DNA from: Meandrina meandrites
Lineage: Eukaryota > Cnidaria > Anthozoa > Scleractinia > Meandrinidae
Reading direction: 5' to 3'
Assembly: GCA_963693305.1 (NCBI GenBank)
Contig: OY855904.1
Location: 39,251,417-39,315,416, forward strand
DNA length: 64,000 bases
Shown: piece after piece, positions 42,540 through 54,594 of the stretch
Layout: each line of letters starts with the position of its first letter
How positions within the stretch are numbered: the stretch's first letter is position 1
Made by a program: the position numbers and the translations under genes
The notes under the pieces: model-generated
Databases searched by the model: none
What the model was told of the DNA's origin: nothing
Seen by the model: the letters and a program-made list of their open reading frames with translations, nothing else

Positions 42540-43075
42540 TAATACGACTACCCTGAATATATTTGGGAAAAATTTTCGTTAGTTTCAAACGAGAGCAATA
42601 ATATTTTAGATGAATCAGACAATTAGGGCTACGTATTTTGAAGTGAAAGAACGAAATAAATTCGGCAAATTGTTTATCAGTTACGAATAACAGGAATAAT
42701 ATTTTAGAAAACCAAACAACTGGACTTACAAAAAAATTAATTTTATAGTAAGAAAATGATCTCTATAATGTTTTGAAAGAATCAGCCAATTGGAGATAAT
42801 TTTGAATAGTAATACGACAGGTAGTAAATATTTTTGGCAAAAAATTTTCGTCAGTTCCAAACGATAGAGATGTTTTAAAAGAATCGGACAGTTGTACCTA
42901 CGCATTTAAAAAGTGAACGAACTAATAAGAGAATATATTGAGGAAAAATGTTCGTCAGTTACTTAAATACAAAATGTTTTGGAAAAGTAGACAATTAGAT
43001 AAATCGTCCGTTGCAAACGATAGCTATAATGTTTTAGAAGAGCAAAGACAATTGGAGCTACATATTTGAACACTA
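42540..43075 (+). repeat. Minisatellite, ~115-130-bp units, left part
   Basis: Units carry TCGT(C/T)AGTT.C.AACGA, then ATAATGTTTTAGAAGA, then AATCAGACAATTGG, then CTAC(G/A)TATTTGAA. About four recognisable units. The same unit reappears at 44135-44240, so the array was split by about 1.06 kb of inserted DNA. Confidence 0.65.
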
Positions 43076-43078
43076 ATT

Positions 43079-43273
43079 AACAATTGGTTCATGCTTTATC
43101 GAGTCATGCACTATCGAGTTATGGTGCACGCGGGAAGTTTGGAGAGAACGAAAGAAGCGTAAGAGTTGCCCGAGGCGATAGCCGAGGGCAACTCTAGCTT
43201 CTTGAGTGCTCTCCAAACTTCCCAAGTGCTCCATAACTCGATAGTGCACAGCTAAAAGCATGAACCAATTGTT
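43079..43273. mobile_element. Palindromic MITE, TGCACTATCGAG family, intact copy
   Basis: AACAATTGGTTCATGC and GCATGAACCAATTGTT at the ends, then TGCACTATCGAGTTATGG, AGTTTGGAGAG and a centre at GCCCGAGGCGATAGCCGAGG. A single hairpin that matches both halves of the interrupted copy at 4832-5250. Confidence 0.8.
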
Positions 43274-44134
43274 TCATAACATTGCCGGTGGAACTGTGCA
43301 TCAAAACCGGCCGCGGAAAAAAAAACTAACTGTGTTTATTGTGTGCAGTGTTAGAAAATAAACATAGCGGTCGAGCGATAAATTACACATGTACAAGTTT
43401 ACACGAGTGGTTCAGTTTGTGTCAAATGGCTAATAAATTGACTAAGTTTATTCGGTGGAAGAGCGAAGGAAAAAAGACTACCGAAAACAGCAAATGCTGC
43501 TTTTGATTCCGAGGTTAGTTTTCGCTGAATTAAATTTTTACCCCAGAGCGGAAAAAAACAGCCTCGAACAGCCGAGCAGATTCCGAGGGTTAAAAGAGTC
43601 AAAGAATTCGGTTCCATGCTTAGTTTTTAGTATTTTTCTGGACCGATTTCATTCGTGGTTGCAAAATTTGGGTCGTGATGAAAATAAACGTTTTTCTTTT
43701 TAAAACGGCAGTTGAGTGAATCCCCCGATGAATTAACTGTTGTCATTCATGGTTGGCTCATTCTTCCACGTTAGGGCCGTGAAAAAAATGATTTTCGTCC
43801 TTCGAGACTCGCGCTTTAGTTGTTGTTGTTTGAATGAAGAAAAGCACACAAACAACTTTGATGGCAAAATCGAATTTATTTTCTCTTTCGCTCTCCGTCT
43901 CGTAATAAGAAACAGCTTACCTTGTAGCTCGTATCCTTGAAAAAATATTGAAACTGATTCACTTTCCACATTCCGAAGATAAGATGTCATCGATCGCTTT
44001 CGCAAAACACAGCGTCCGTGAGCTTTACTCAGTGAGATTTTCACTCGTAGATTACGTCATCAGCGTGCACTATCGGGATTTTGAGCACGCTTACGTATAC
44101 TGAATTTGATTGCGCGGCTCTGCTAGCTATGTTA
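43274..44134. other. Inserted DNA between minisatellite halves
   Basis: Contains unrecognised frames on both strands (43399-44044) and, near its right end, GTGCACTATCGGGATTTTGAGCAC (44059 on) and CTATGTTATAAAATAAC, which resemble pieces of the adjacent MITE termini. The whole 43079-44134 block may therefore be one larger element of that family. Confidence 0.35.
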
Positions 44135-44240
44135 TAAAATAACTAATAGAGAATATTTTCGGTAAAACGTTTCGTCAAATACGAATGATCAAGATAATAT
44201 TTTGGAAGAGTCAAAGTTCGATATACAAGTTTGAAAAGTA
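44135..44240 (+). repeat. Minisatellite continuation, right part
   Basis: GAGAATATTTTCGGTAAAACG, TTTCGTCAAATACGAA, AGATAATATTTTGGAAGAG and CAAGTTTGAAAAGTAA follow the unit of 42540-43075. Confidence 0.6.
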
Positions 44241-45815
44241 ATCAAATCAAATGATTAATTTTGATTCGACGCGATCTTTATTAGCGATAAATACTTGTAA
44301 CCAGACATAATTCATTACAGCCTCGCCGAGTATACATGTACCAAGAGAATACATAGGTTTCTGATTGATTTTCAATGCTTATTTTCCTCCCAAGAAACAA
44401 ATTAACAACCGAGCATCTTCCGTATCGATAATAATGGTCGATAAATTACTTATAGTAAACGAAGATCATTTCACAAACCCAATATTCTCTTGCAAAGTTA
44501 TACCAAGGTGGCTCTGCACTCTCACTACACGGCGGAATGCAATGCAAATTAATTTGCGCGAGGTGTCCGATAGAAAAAAAGCAAAAAAAGGAATGAACGA
44601 ATGAACGAACCAAGAAGGAAAGCCTTGAATAATAATGATATTTTGTGATCATGTCAACAAATATTTCCAATAGTTAAATTTGTCTTGGCAAAATCCTAAC
44701 GAATTTATGTTTTTTAAACGATAAATTAACTTGAATGAATTTAAGAACCAATTGAAATTTTCAAACAACATCGTTAACGTTTTCCCTTTCTGGGATAAAC
44801 TGGAATATTACAAGATTAAAACTAGAAGAAATAAATGATATCATGTGTTTGACAGTTGTACTTGTCCAAGCTGCAAAAACATTGTCCTTCTCAAATCACA
44901 ATTCACGTGATAAATTCACGAGTGAAAATAAACTTTGGTTTTTGGTGAAATTTTCTAAACAAGACTACTGAAAAAATTCGACTTCAAATTGAAGAATCGA
45001 TAACTTTTTTCGTATCTGGAAATGGTCAAAAATTTGTTAAAAGAATGTTTTCAACCGAACGGATTCTGAAAAACAATTACCTCTTTAGTTTTTGAAACCA
45101 AATTGAAAGATTTTTTATTGAAAGTTTTTTTTCATGTACGACCATTCATGTACAGATTTTGAGCAAGGGCATTGCGCTCCAACAGACAATTCCATTTCAA
45201 CTGAAACTGGACCATAGTAAAAGCGTTTTTCAAAGACAAATGAATTAAAAATGTTCAGCGTTAACTTGCTTTCACAACTGTATCTTGGAACAATTTGGTT
45301 TGATTGACATGATCACGCAACCAATGGATACAGAAAGCTAATTACAATTACTATAGTCTTGTTCTCAACATGCAGTGCCACCTTAACATAAACTACAAAA
45401 TATTTATAGTTTGTCTAACGACAAGTTTTCACATCGTTTTGGAGTCTTGAGCGATTGTATTTCAAAAAGCCGTTTCAATGATGAAAAACAAAAAAAAAAC
45501 AAGAATTTAACAAGAATGTAAAGCATTTATAATGTAAAGCATAAATTTAATCAATGAAGTGTTTTGAACGCTCAATTTGAAAACTTGTTAAGACAAAAAC
45601 ATTCTCAAAACCTTTCCGACAAGCATGGCAGAATTAATTTACATTTTACCGATGTTTCATTTTTTCCCGTCCGAATGTCCCTCAATTCGATTGTCTTAAC
45701 GGACAAAAAATAAAAATAAACTCCGAACAATTTAACTGTTTTAGTCCATACAATTTTAACCCAATTTCCCATGTCTGCCATTTCTTATTGGAAAGATTTA
45801 AATCTCACAAAATTC
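44241..45815. other. Non-coding AT-rich stretch
   Basis: No exon or repeat with clear borders recognised. Confidence 0.4.
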
Positions 45816-45924
45816 TTAAATGATAGTCTTATCTCTGCCTCCTCCAAATTTAGACATTTTTTGCTGGAATCCTTTCCATTTTGCAGCTCCTTGCCGACTT
45901 GACTTCAGGCCTTTTCTCTCTGAA
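45816..45924 (-). CDS. Possible last exon of a small unknown gene
   Basis: After a good acceptor on the minus strand (TTCTATTTTCAG) the frame reads RKGLKSSRQGAAKWKGFQQK and then MSKFGGGRDKTII and TAA at 45816. A basic, protein-like tail. It may be joined to the possible first exon at 46302-46430, but the phases agree only if a weak donor or an unseen middle exon is used. Not recognised as a known family. Confidence 0.35.
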
Positions 45925-46301
45925 AATAGAACGGATAAGAATTGCGTAAGAAATAAACCCAAACGTATCAACTTTAAAGGAATGGACATATCTCTCAGTG
46001 AATTAGCGAGACATGAATGCACGTAGACACGTACAAGGCACATTTTGATGGTTTTCTTAAAAGTAAGTCGAACGCTCGTCAAAAAAAAAAACGCTTAAGA
46101 GATAAACGTATAAAATGTTTGCTGCGCCAGCTTTTGACGTAAGTCATAGTCTTTCACTAAGCCACAAGGGCGCAAATTTAAGATTCGACACGAAACGCAA
46201 AGCGAGTCAGTAAGCGCACGTGTTAGGGTTGGAGCCGATAAGTTTGGTAAATTATTACCCTCGAAGGTAACATGTCAAGAAATTGATACTAACCATGAAA
46301 T

Positions 46302-46430
46302 AAAACTGGTGTAGACTGCCTTCTTGTCCCCAAGCAGCTTGGACATTTCTTCTTCAAAGTTCTTCTCGTGAAGAAGGGAGCGATTCACGTCTTTCCCCGT
46401 CCGCGAACTTCTCTTGCTGACAAACAACAT
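46302..46430 (-). CDS. Possible first coding exon of a small unknown gene
   Basis: ATG at 46430 opens a frame MLFVSKRSSRTGKDVNRSLL continuing HEKNFEEEMSKLLGDKKAVY and TSFIS, then a donor candidate TTTCATG before GTTAGT. The charged, helical composition is protein-like. A competing ATG on the same strand (46452, MTTQIRDVVCQQEKF) stays open 31 codons in another frame, which weakens the call. No family recognised. Confidence 0.35.
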
Positions 46431-46871
46431 CTCGGATCTGCGTGGTCATGAATATGGAAAATAAGATTAGACCAATCAGGTACAAATGTATGTCACAAAT
46501 TTTTGCGTCAAAGACAGCGTGTCTTTTCTGCATTTTTGCATTTGCTTTGTTGTGGGGCTAACGTCAACCTGCATGGAAAATTAAAAAAAAACACAATAGG
46601 CCATTTAACATTAAATATTCTAACTTGGTTTCGAGGCCAGGAAAACAAAACAAAAGAAGTGAAATCGGTGCCAAGTACGAATTTTTAATATACGCACAGA
46701 AAAGCTTCAGTCAGTCAAACAACAAACGTGACTTTTAAATTATTATAATTTATTTCATCACATAATTTAATCACCCCCACACTGAAACTGCACCCCCCTG
46801 TCAAAACGTTGGCCTTGAAGAAGGTAGACTCAAAAATAAAGAATCACCGTTTTGAATATGTTGTGGTACAT

Positions 46872-47045
46872 TGGCCATTCCGGAATTGCACAGGGAACTG
46901 GGGCGAGTTTCAAAATTCATCCAAAAAGCATCAAACTTGGTCAGATGACCAATCTGGATGAGATCTTTCATGTGGTGGTGTCCGTCTATCGATTGGTTAA
47001 AATTTGAAACTCGCCCCAGTTCCCTGCGCAATTCTGGAATGGCCA
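46872..47045. mobile_element. Palindromic foldback, TGGCCATTCCGGAATTGC arms
   Basis: The arms 46872-46918 and 46997-47045 pair (TGGCCATTCC, GGGAACTGGGGCGAGTTTC and mirror), with an 80-base centre. The minus-strand frame through it (46801-47082) is an artefact. Confidence 0.65.
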
Positions 47046-47049
47046 CTTG

Positions 47050-50000
47050 TGTCTGTTTGGCGGGAAATGTGAGACTTAACACGTGACACTGCTGGTTTAT
47101 ATCCCTAAACAGGTATGACTTCGTTCAGAAGAATCCCAGATGACTATCAGCTCAATCTAGTGTCGCTTGTAAAATTCCAGTCAAGTCATATAAGTGGCAT
47201 TCATTGTTCCAAACTAACCACAACATGTACCGCCCGGAAATGTACCGCCCATGACCTGCACTAAAGCACTACTGTTTTACGTCCTTCACAACGTTTAAAT
47301 TTCCAGATACATTAAAACAATAATAATACTGAGGTCTACCTACTTAAAAAAAAAACAATTTTCTTGAAAACATAAGAGTGTAAAGCAACAGTTACTCTGT
47401 AAAAAAAGTCTGCTTTGTGACAGCACTTGAATGTGTAATATCTAAGATTTCCTAAGCTGTTTTGATTAATGCTTAAAAATGCTTCATGATGTCATCGCTT
47501 AATGTCATTGTGCGAGTGGACGGGACCTGTTGTCTGTTGCACGGGATCAACCAATCAGTACATCCGAATAGGACTGGGAACTAACAGCAGGAATAAACCT
47601 CAGTGGAAAAGAAATCAAGGTTAACTTGACAAGAAATTGCCGCGTAGAACTCAAAGCAAATATTCCCGCGCAGTTAGAAAGGACTAATTCAAAGTATAAA
47701 TGAAAGAGACAAATTATATTTGATGAGTTCTAAATTAGATTTAGTGAACAGAAATCTTTACGTTCTTTTAAAACAAAGGGCCGGTGTAGACAATTTCAAG
47801 ACACTGTTTGACCTTGTATCGTATATCGGTTGTCATGCTACAAGATAACGCAACTTTTGTTGAACAATCATTCAATACTGAAGTTGTCAGCTACTTTTAT
47901 TTACCTTAATGTTTTGACAAATTTTCTTAAAGAGAGCTCAAACTTGTTTTGCGTGCACGAGCAATATTGATGTCAGGCACTCTTACCTCGTAAAAACTGT
48001 AGTAAGCGCCCTTATTGTATAGCAACTGAATCGTAGCGCGCACTTTTGACTTGAAAAAACTTTAGTAATATTATATATTATATTATATTTTTCTTTATTT
48101 TTTCTTTAAACCTTTTTAAGAGATTGATTTTTTTCCCTTTGTTTCAAATTATGATAATGAACATAAGGCAATGGAAAATTAAAAAAAAATATATATAAAA
48201 AACTGGTTTGAAAAATTTTACCAAAATAATATAAAATAATTTAAGCCATAACATATCTGTACACTACTTAGGGAAAGGCTGTTGACCTGCAAAGTAGAAA
48301 ATCTGGTGCAGCAGTCTAGGAACCTTGATAAAATGAAATATTTAGGTATATGGTAAGGTTTCTGTTTTAGTCTGCAGGCCCATAAGGGCAGTGATCATCT
48401 CTAGTTTCTGTGGCATGAAGTGACCAGGAATTGCTATGTGGTATTTATGTATAGCAACCTCTGCAGGGGGCCTAAAAGGGACATGTACCATTCAAACAAG
48501 AAAATAATTCAGATTACTCACCATGACTTTGAGCTCTTCTGTCTCTCATCTCCATTCCATTTGGCTTAGTCTGTGGGCTGGTCACATCTGTCCTAAGTGG
48601 GTCTTAACGCATTCAGTTGGTTGGGTTTGTTAATGTCTTGTTCCTTATTCTCTTTCAGGATCTTAAAGATAAAATGCAGCCACTTATTATTCCACGATAT
48701 ACGACATGTACAGATGTATTATGGGAGGCATGATGAGATTCTAGTGAAAATCTCAAGTCCAGCAGTTACTGACAGTACAGTACTGTACTGTGTTGATGGT
48801 TCGGAAGTCTGATCTTAATTAGCATATATTTTTACAATTTAATTTCTCTGATTACTCCTTAGTTTTAGTTTTGATTGAGGAGATATATCAAACACTCGAG
48901 ACAGTTTTATCACATTTCCAAACAGCACAAATTCATCAAAAATACTCTGTTGCATGTCATATTTTCAACACTGGTACACAAAGGACAAATGAACTGTAGC
49001 ATTTGTATGTGTACCTAAAGTGTCTCAGACTACATTTTCCTGTGCATTTTCCCATGACTTTTACATCATGTAATGGTCATGACGTGCTTCGATCAGGATG
49101 CCGTCACCAAGCAAAATAGTGACCCGCCATATTGACACTTAAAATTTTTAAACTTTACATCTATTGAAGAAGACCAGTGGAGTGAGACTGGCTGAAATGC
49201 CAATTTAAAACTAATTTTAACCTCAGATAACTTTTAAGTTTTTTTGTCAAAAGAAAAGCTCAAATTTATTGTTTCTAACAGCAAATGAACTAATTCTTTC
49301 AATAAAATATTGTGAACTCAAAATTTGTATGCTGTGGCAATTTTTCTTTCTTTTTAAATTTGACAAATTTGCATAAAAGGCATGAAATCTGATCTTCCAC
49401 AGCAGTCAGGACTGTTTAGTGCAACAACGCAACAAAAGCATCAGGATATAAATCAATATTTTAAAACTCGCAAAGATCACACACAAAATTCCTAGTTAAG
49501 TTATGTAAAAGCACACAAAGCACTCACTGCGTTTTTTAAAGGTGGGCAGCTGAGTAAAAGCTGTATGCAGCTTCTTGTTTATAACTTGATAAAACATCTT
49601 TTCATTATTAAATTAAACCTTCCTATAAGGGGTTTTTTATGTTGTTAGCGAATGCTCATACACCTTTAACCACAAAATAAAAAAAATATATATATACTGT
49701 GAAAGATGTTTTTTGTTTCACGTTATTGTTTGGAAGCTTTTTCCATGTAGTAATTTCTTTCCCACTGTTTTCATTGATACGCAATGATCAAAATCAAAAT
49801 ACCCACAGAAACGTTTCCAAGGTTTCCTTGAATCAAAGTTTGAAGGCGGGTTTCCAACAGCGTTTTGGGGGAGTGATCATGAAAAAAGTGAACTGACGAT
49901 AAATAAATTTTAAACCCTTTTGTAGCTAAAGGGTCTGGTCTCACTAAACCGTTGGAATAAAAACCATAAAAACAAAAGGTAGGGAACTTTTATGTTTGAT

Positions 50001-50145
50001 GAGTGGTGAAACATATCACGACATTCATTATGGCACTGTCAGCTTTGCATGAAATTAATGTTTGGTTAAGACAAGTGAAACTGTTTAGTTTCATTTGGTT
50101 TCCAAATGCAGAAGCCTTGGAATTGAAGGTAAAGTCTCGAAAAAA
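47050..50145. other. Long stretch without a recognised gene
   Basis: AT-rich DNA with (TA) and A tracts at 48066-48090, 48181-48197 and 49679-49696. None of the frames (for example 48597-48812, 49699-49896) has family features or paired splice borders. Confidence 0.4.
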
Positions 50146-50155
50146 TCTTTAAAAT

Positions 50156-51323
50156 GGCCAGCTGGAAAACATGGACTGGACTCTGGACTGGACTCTGGAC
50201 TGGACCATGAACTAAATAATTAGCTAAAAAATTGTAACAAAGGATGGATATCGTGAATTTTTGAAAATTCACAAAAATGTCACGAAATCTCTAAATTCTG
50301 GCAAAAACCTGAACGATTTTCACCAAATTTCGGTAAAACACTCTTTGAAACAATACCCGGTAATTTTAGGCAAGTCATAGTATGTATAGTTTCATAGTAT
50401 GCATAGTATGTAGCCCACTATTTCGTGAATGCTGCAAGGTTTTGAAACGTACACGTTATCATGTCGTGCAACATGTTTTCAGTGTCACATATTGCGACGT
50501 GACACCACTGTTAGTCTACTGTTCGATTTTTTAGATACGGAAAGTACATCTGTTATTCTGATACATTCTACAATTGCACCATTTTATACTTTTCAATGTT
50601 GAATACGCCGATGAACCCCATTATATTGTTAGGATGATTTTTCGCCCGAAAAATGTATTTCCCCAAGCAGTTTGGGGAGCGTTTTGGGAGTCCTGAAGGA
50701 GTCTTGTTATGAATAGCGTGACCAAGGTGACGTGGAATATTCTTGGCCGCACACTGCGAACTAAAGGATTCCCCCAAACTGCTTAGGGAAAAAAAAATTT
50801 CGGGCGAAAACTCATTCTAACAATATAGTGGCGTTCATCGGCGTATTCAACACTGAAAAGTATGAAATGATGCAATTGTAGAGTGTATCAGAATAACAGA
50901 TGTACTTTCCGTATCTAAAAAATCGAACAATGGCAGGTATTGAACAAACGTGTCACGTCATGTACTGACCACAGCACGACATGATAACGTACGTGTACGC
51001 CTCAAACCTCGCAGCATTCGCGCAATAGAAGCCAAATGTCCTGGATTTGCCTAAAATTACCGGGTATTGTTTCAAAGTGTGTTTTACCGAAATATGGTGA
51101 AATCGTTCAGGTTTTTGCAAGAATTTAGAGATTTCGTGACATTTTTGTGAAATTTCAAAATTCACGATATCCATCCTTTATTATAATTTTTTAGTTAATT
51201 ATTAACTTTTTTGTTAACTATATTAAAAAAAGTTATAGTCCAGTCCACAGTCCAGTCCAGAGTCCAGTCCAGGGTCCAGTCCAGAGTCCAGTCCAGAGTC
51301 CAGTCCACGTTTTCCAGCTGGCC
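50156..51323. mobile_element. Foldback DNA transposon, GGCCAGCTGG termini, exact 9-bp TSD (copy 2)
   Basis: Flanked by CTTTAAAAT on both sides (50147-50155, 51324-51332), a perfect 9-bp duplication. The ends are GGCCAGCTGGAAAA and its reverse complement. Inside them lie tandem units of GGACTGGACTCT (about three on the left, about seven on the right), then the long arms shared with copy 1 (GGATGGATATCGTGAATTT and so on). The arms nearly meet at 50680, leaving almost no interior. No coding capacity. Confidence 0.9.
51235..51309 (+). repeat. TCCAGTCCAGAG tandem array in the foldback terminus
   Basis: Roughly seven units of GTCCAGTCCAGA(G) with single-base variants. The mirrored, shorter array is at 50170-50206. 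Confidence 0.9.
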
Positions 51324-51334
51324 CTTTAAAATGT

Positions 51335-52950
51335 CTTTGATGTTTAAATTAAGTAAAGTTTGACCAAGTTTCTGTCGGCATATAATTTACCAGTATTTAT
51401 CGCTGGTTAAACTTCATGATTGCATGATTTATGATTGATTGTACCTAGCATTTTACAGATCATGCAATGTCCCTTCAAAATATTATGTTTACGAAAACAT
51501 AATAAAAGTGCAAAATTCTTACTGCCCCCCCTCCACCCCATCCCCCCCCCTCTTCCATTCCCCTGTAAAACAACTGGTCCAGCAAATAAAAACCTCCCCA
51601 GGATATATCCTGGGGATTTGCATGTGGTATGCTGTCAGAAAATTCATTGAATAATTCACTACATGGCAGAGGAAAACTTTTGTGGTAAACTAGTACCCGA
51701 GTTGAGAGTTAATTGCTTAATTTGATCATGCCTCCTTGAAAAGTTTTGAGCGTGTTGATAGATTTGTCGAGAGCTTTCACTTCGAAAGAAGAATTCCAGG
51801 AGGAAAGTTTTAAAATGCAAGAAGTGTTTGTAGTATGCTTGTTTCTGAAAAACACAAATAACAGAAAAATCAAATGTAATGTTCAGCCATTCAGTGAGCC
51901 GCCAAAGTCTTTGTTAATAGGTGAAGCAGAATTGTCAAAACAATGAATGAATGAGAATTCAGATGTTGTCAACAAAATCATTCTGCCAGCATCACCTTTA
52001 TTTTAAAATAAATTTGGAGTCACTCAGTTGATAGAGAATGGACTACAGAATTAATTTTAACACCTCAAAAGCAAAATTTAATAGATGTACCAGCGGTTTT
52101 TTTTTGTGCATGGTGAGTTGTAGCAATTGAGAATTAACATGGAATGAATATTTGCAAATGTGACGCTTTTATTGCCGAGTGGGAAAACAGACTGATATAG
52201 CAATCTCTTAAGACAGTTGCTAAACTATTTTTCATTCAATGGTCCTATATTATTCACTTACAACAAATAAATACTGAAAATGGAAAGTCAAAAAACCTGA
52301 TGTCAACCAAGGGAAAGAAGAGAAAATTATGTAAATTTAGCTTTTGGGTGACAAGAGCTGAAAGAGATGGACATGTCAAACAGAATTTGCGCTCTCTATA
52401 GCTAATTGGCCAACTTTTTAAAAAGTTTGTTAGGTAGTAACAGTTCACATTGCTCTCAGGTATGTTCCGAATGATTGACTATACATGAAGACATTATACA
52501 CAATAGTCATACATACAGCATATATGCTTACAAGAGAATGCAGCCTAATGTTTAAAACATTTGTACAATTTCTTTTTAAGATTTTTTGGAGAGGCTGGGG
52601 GGTATACAAAAAAAGTTTTAGAAATTCTGGAGAGGTGGGAATTTACTTTTCTTTACAAAAGGGAAATTCCAGAGGGGTGGGGGGCTTATCCGAAATTCCC
52701 CCTGTGTTAGGGGTACAGATATCATCTTCGACACAGAACTATCCCCATTAACCCCAGGGGGTAGGAATATTTGTCACAATTTTCTGGCTGTATCCCAGGA
52801 GTAATGACAGGGTACCATTGAGAAAATAGGTCCCTAGGGGTTACCCCTTGGGAGCAGAGGGAGGGGTGGGGGCACCCCTCCATGATGGCCGATGATATCC
52901 ACATTATATTAGCCATAAACATTATTTCCAGACATCAGCAAAAATTAAGG
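51335..52950. other. Non-coding stretch with G/C-rich repeat debris
   Basis: Pyrimidine-rich 51526-51563. The 52585-52900 segment carries GGAAATTCCAGAGGGG and related phrases that also occur near 23080-23180 on the other strand (CCCCTGGGATTTCCAG), probably one dispersed repeat. No gene recognised. Confidence 0.4.
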
Positions 52951-52991
52951 TTCACTAACTAACGATTTTGTGAAATATAGAACACATAAAT

Positions 52992-53192
52992 TTAATACTC
53001 ACCAATTGGTTCAGGATGCTAGTACAAACCAACCAGAGCTGCCCAAAACTAAACGCCCAATGCCAGCCTTCCCCACCCAAATAAACAAGTCAGATGTTGA
53101 AAACTCGCCAAAGAACTATAAGGGCCATCAAAACTGTATTCGACACATCCGCAGTTCGCTTGAACCGCCGCCATGTTGTTACTTTTCTAGGC
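52992..53192 (-). promoter_or_regulatory. Possible minus-strand first exon / YY1-like start
   Basis: On the minus strand AACAACATGGCGGCGG (strong start context, YY1-like) opens 41 codons (MAAVQANCGCVEYSF and so on) to a stop. A canonical donor, CCAATTG before GTGAGT, follows about 60 bases later (near 52998). This looks like a 5' exon with a short upstream frame, or a coding first exon broken by a frameshift. No downstream exon was identified. Confidence 0.3.
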
Positions 53193-53199
53193 GCCAGAT

Positions 53200-54155
53200 T
53201 TCACGCGGTCGAGTTACCGAGGTTCCCGTATCAAAAATTCCATATTCTGGTCACTTTCACTTCCTGTAAGAATCCGAATTTACGACAATTGTTCTTCATT
53301 ACAGTTATAAGAAATGTATTGAATTTTTCAAAAAAAGCCTTAATAAGCTGTTGTTTAGTGTATAGTGTGTAGCATGCTCCAAAACTAACGCACGGTGTAG
53401 GCTACAAATTTGTATGAAAACGAGGTCACTTGCCCCGTCTGGGTCGGAGGGGGGAGTGGGTGAGTTGAAGGGGCGGAGGGTATTCCCTGAAAATTTTGTT
53501 GAGGAAATCGGGTATATCGCACACTTCCTTACGGAATACATACGACGTTATTTGATTGAAGTACCCGCCCAGGCAAATTTGGTGCATTTTTGACCATATT
53601 AAAGACAGGGATATTTTCACTCAAAATTCTTCAAACCTTCCACACATAGTCATTGTTAACTGATAAATATGTTGCCAATATTTTTTTGGCACCACGACTG
53701 CTCAATATGTTAATAATTAACTTTATTATTAACACCTAATCTTAAACATTTTTACGTTTTTCCAGCAGCCATGTAGTTGTTGAACAATAACGCAACTTTA
53801 TCATGATTCCTCATCAAACAACACAAAAATCTGTGGTTGGGTTCTCGGATATAAAAAATTGTCAAAAAGATATCAGTAATTTTTGATATTTTGTAATTAC
53901 CTTTAATATCTGTAGCCACCAAACCCACAGTATTGAGTCTAGCGAGTCTAGCTACGTTCCCAAACACACGATTGTAGACAATCACCAGTACGAACTACAT
54001 GCCAAATTTCATTTGGAACTGTTCTATCGTTCTGGAATAAAATGAGATTTTCTGAAACCCTGTTGGGCAAGAAGTTCAAATTGAACTCAAATGTAGCAAA
54101 GATTCCGTGAAAAATCCTGCAAAATCTATGTTATTGAAGAGTTTCAAGTCCCTCG
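53200..54155. other. Non-coding stretch
   Basis: No supported exon; frames overlap on opposite strands. Confidence 0.35.
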
Positions 54156-54159
54156 TGTT

Positions 54160-54590
54160 CAGGAGGGAGGGGTCAACTCGTCAAATCCACTGTCTGTATG
54201 CGCGTAGCCATCGTGACGTCACGAAGAAAGAAGCGCGCAGCTTTGGAGTGATTTCGAAAATGGCGGCCTTGCGTTCGCAACACAACGACATTTCAAGCTG
54301 ATTTTCTCCACTTATTTACGTTCCAAGTGCTTTGTTTTTGGACAGTGAAGATTGACTACGATTTCTCTTTCTGAAGAGGTGAGTAACTTATAACTGTAGT
54401 TGAAAATAACTTCATAGAGGAAAGTCTCAAGAGATTTGGTCATTTTCTTCGAGTGGGAAAATGTGTTGGTAAATTTTGGTTGTTCGCACAGAAAAATCGC
54501 TTTTTCTCGAAATCGATTCAGCATGAAAACTTGAAACTCGGCTCAATAACGGGGTATTTCTATAGGAAGGATATGCCATTGAAGTTAATA
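54160..54590 (-). repeat. Dispersed repeat with CRE-like end (copy 2)
   Basis: Reverse complement of 30068-30487. It starts CAGGAGGGAGGGGTCAACT, carries TGACGTCA at 54214-54221, then ATTTCAAGCTGATTTTCTCC, CGATTTCTCTTTCTGAAG and AAAATCGCTTTTTCTCGA. The segment lacks the intervening sequence GTTGTTTTGCAAAAGC of copy 1 and has AAATGGCGGCC instead. Confidence 0.7.
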
Positions 54591-54594
54591 CAGA

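Noticed and set aside
30158..54524. Homologous ~70-codon peptides (FLYEVIF...SEREIV) at 30158-30370 and 54312-54524
   Set aside because: They come from two copies of one dispersed repeat; indels change the frame between the copies, so selection for a protein is not supported.
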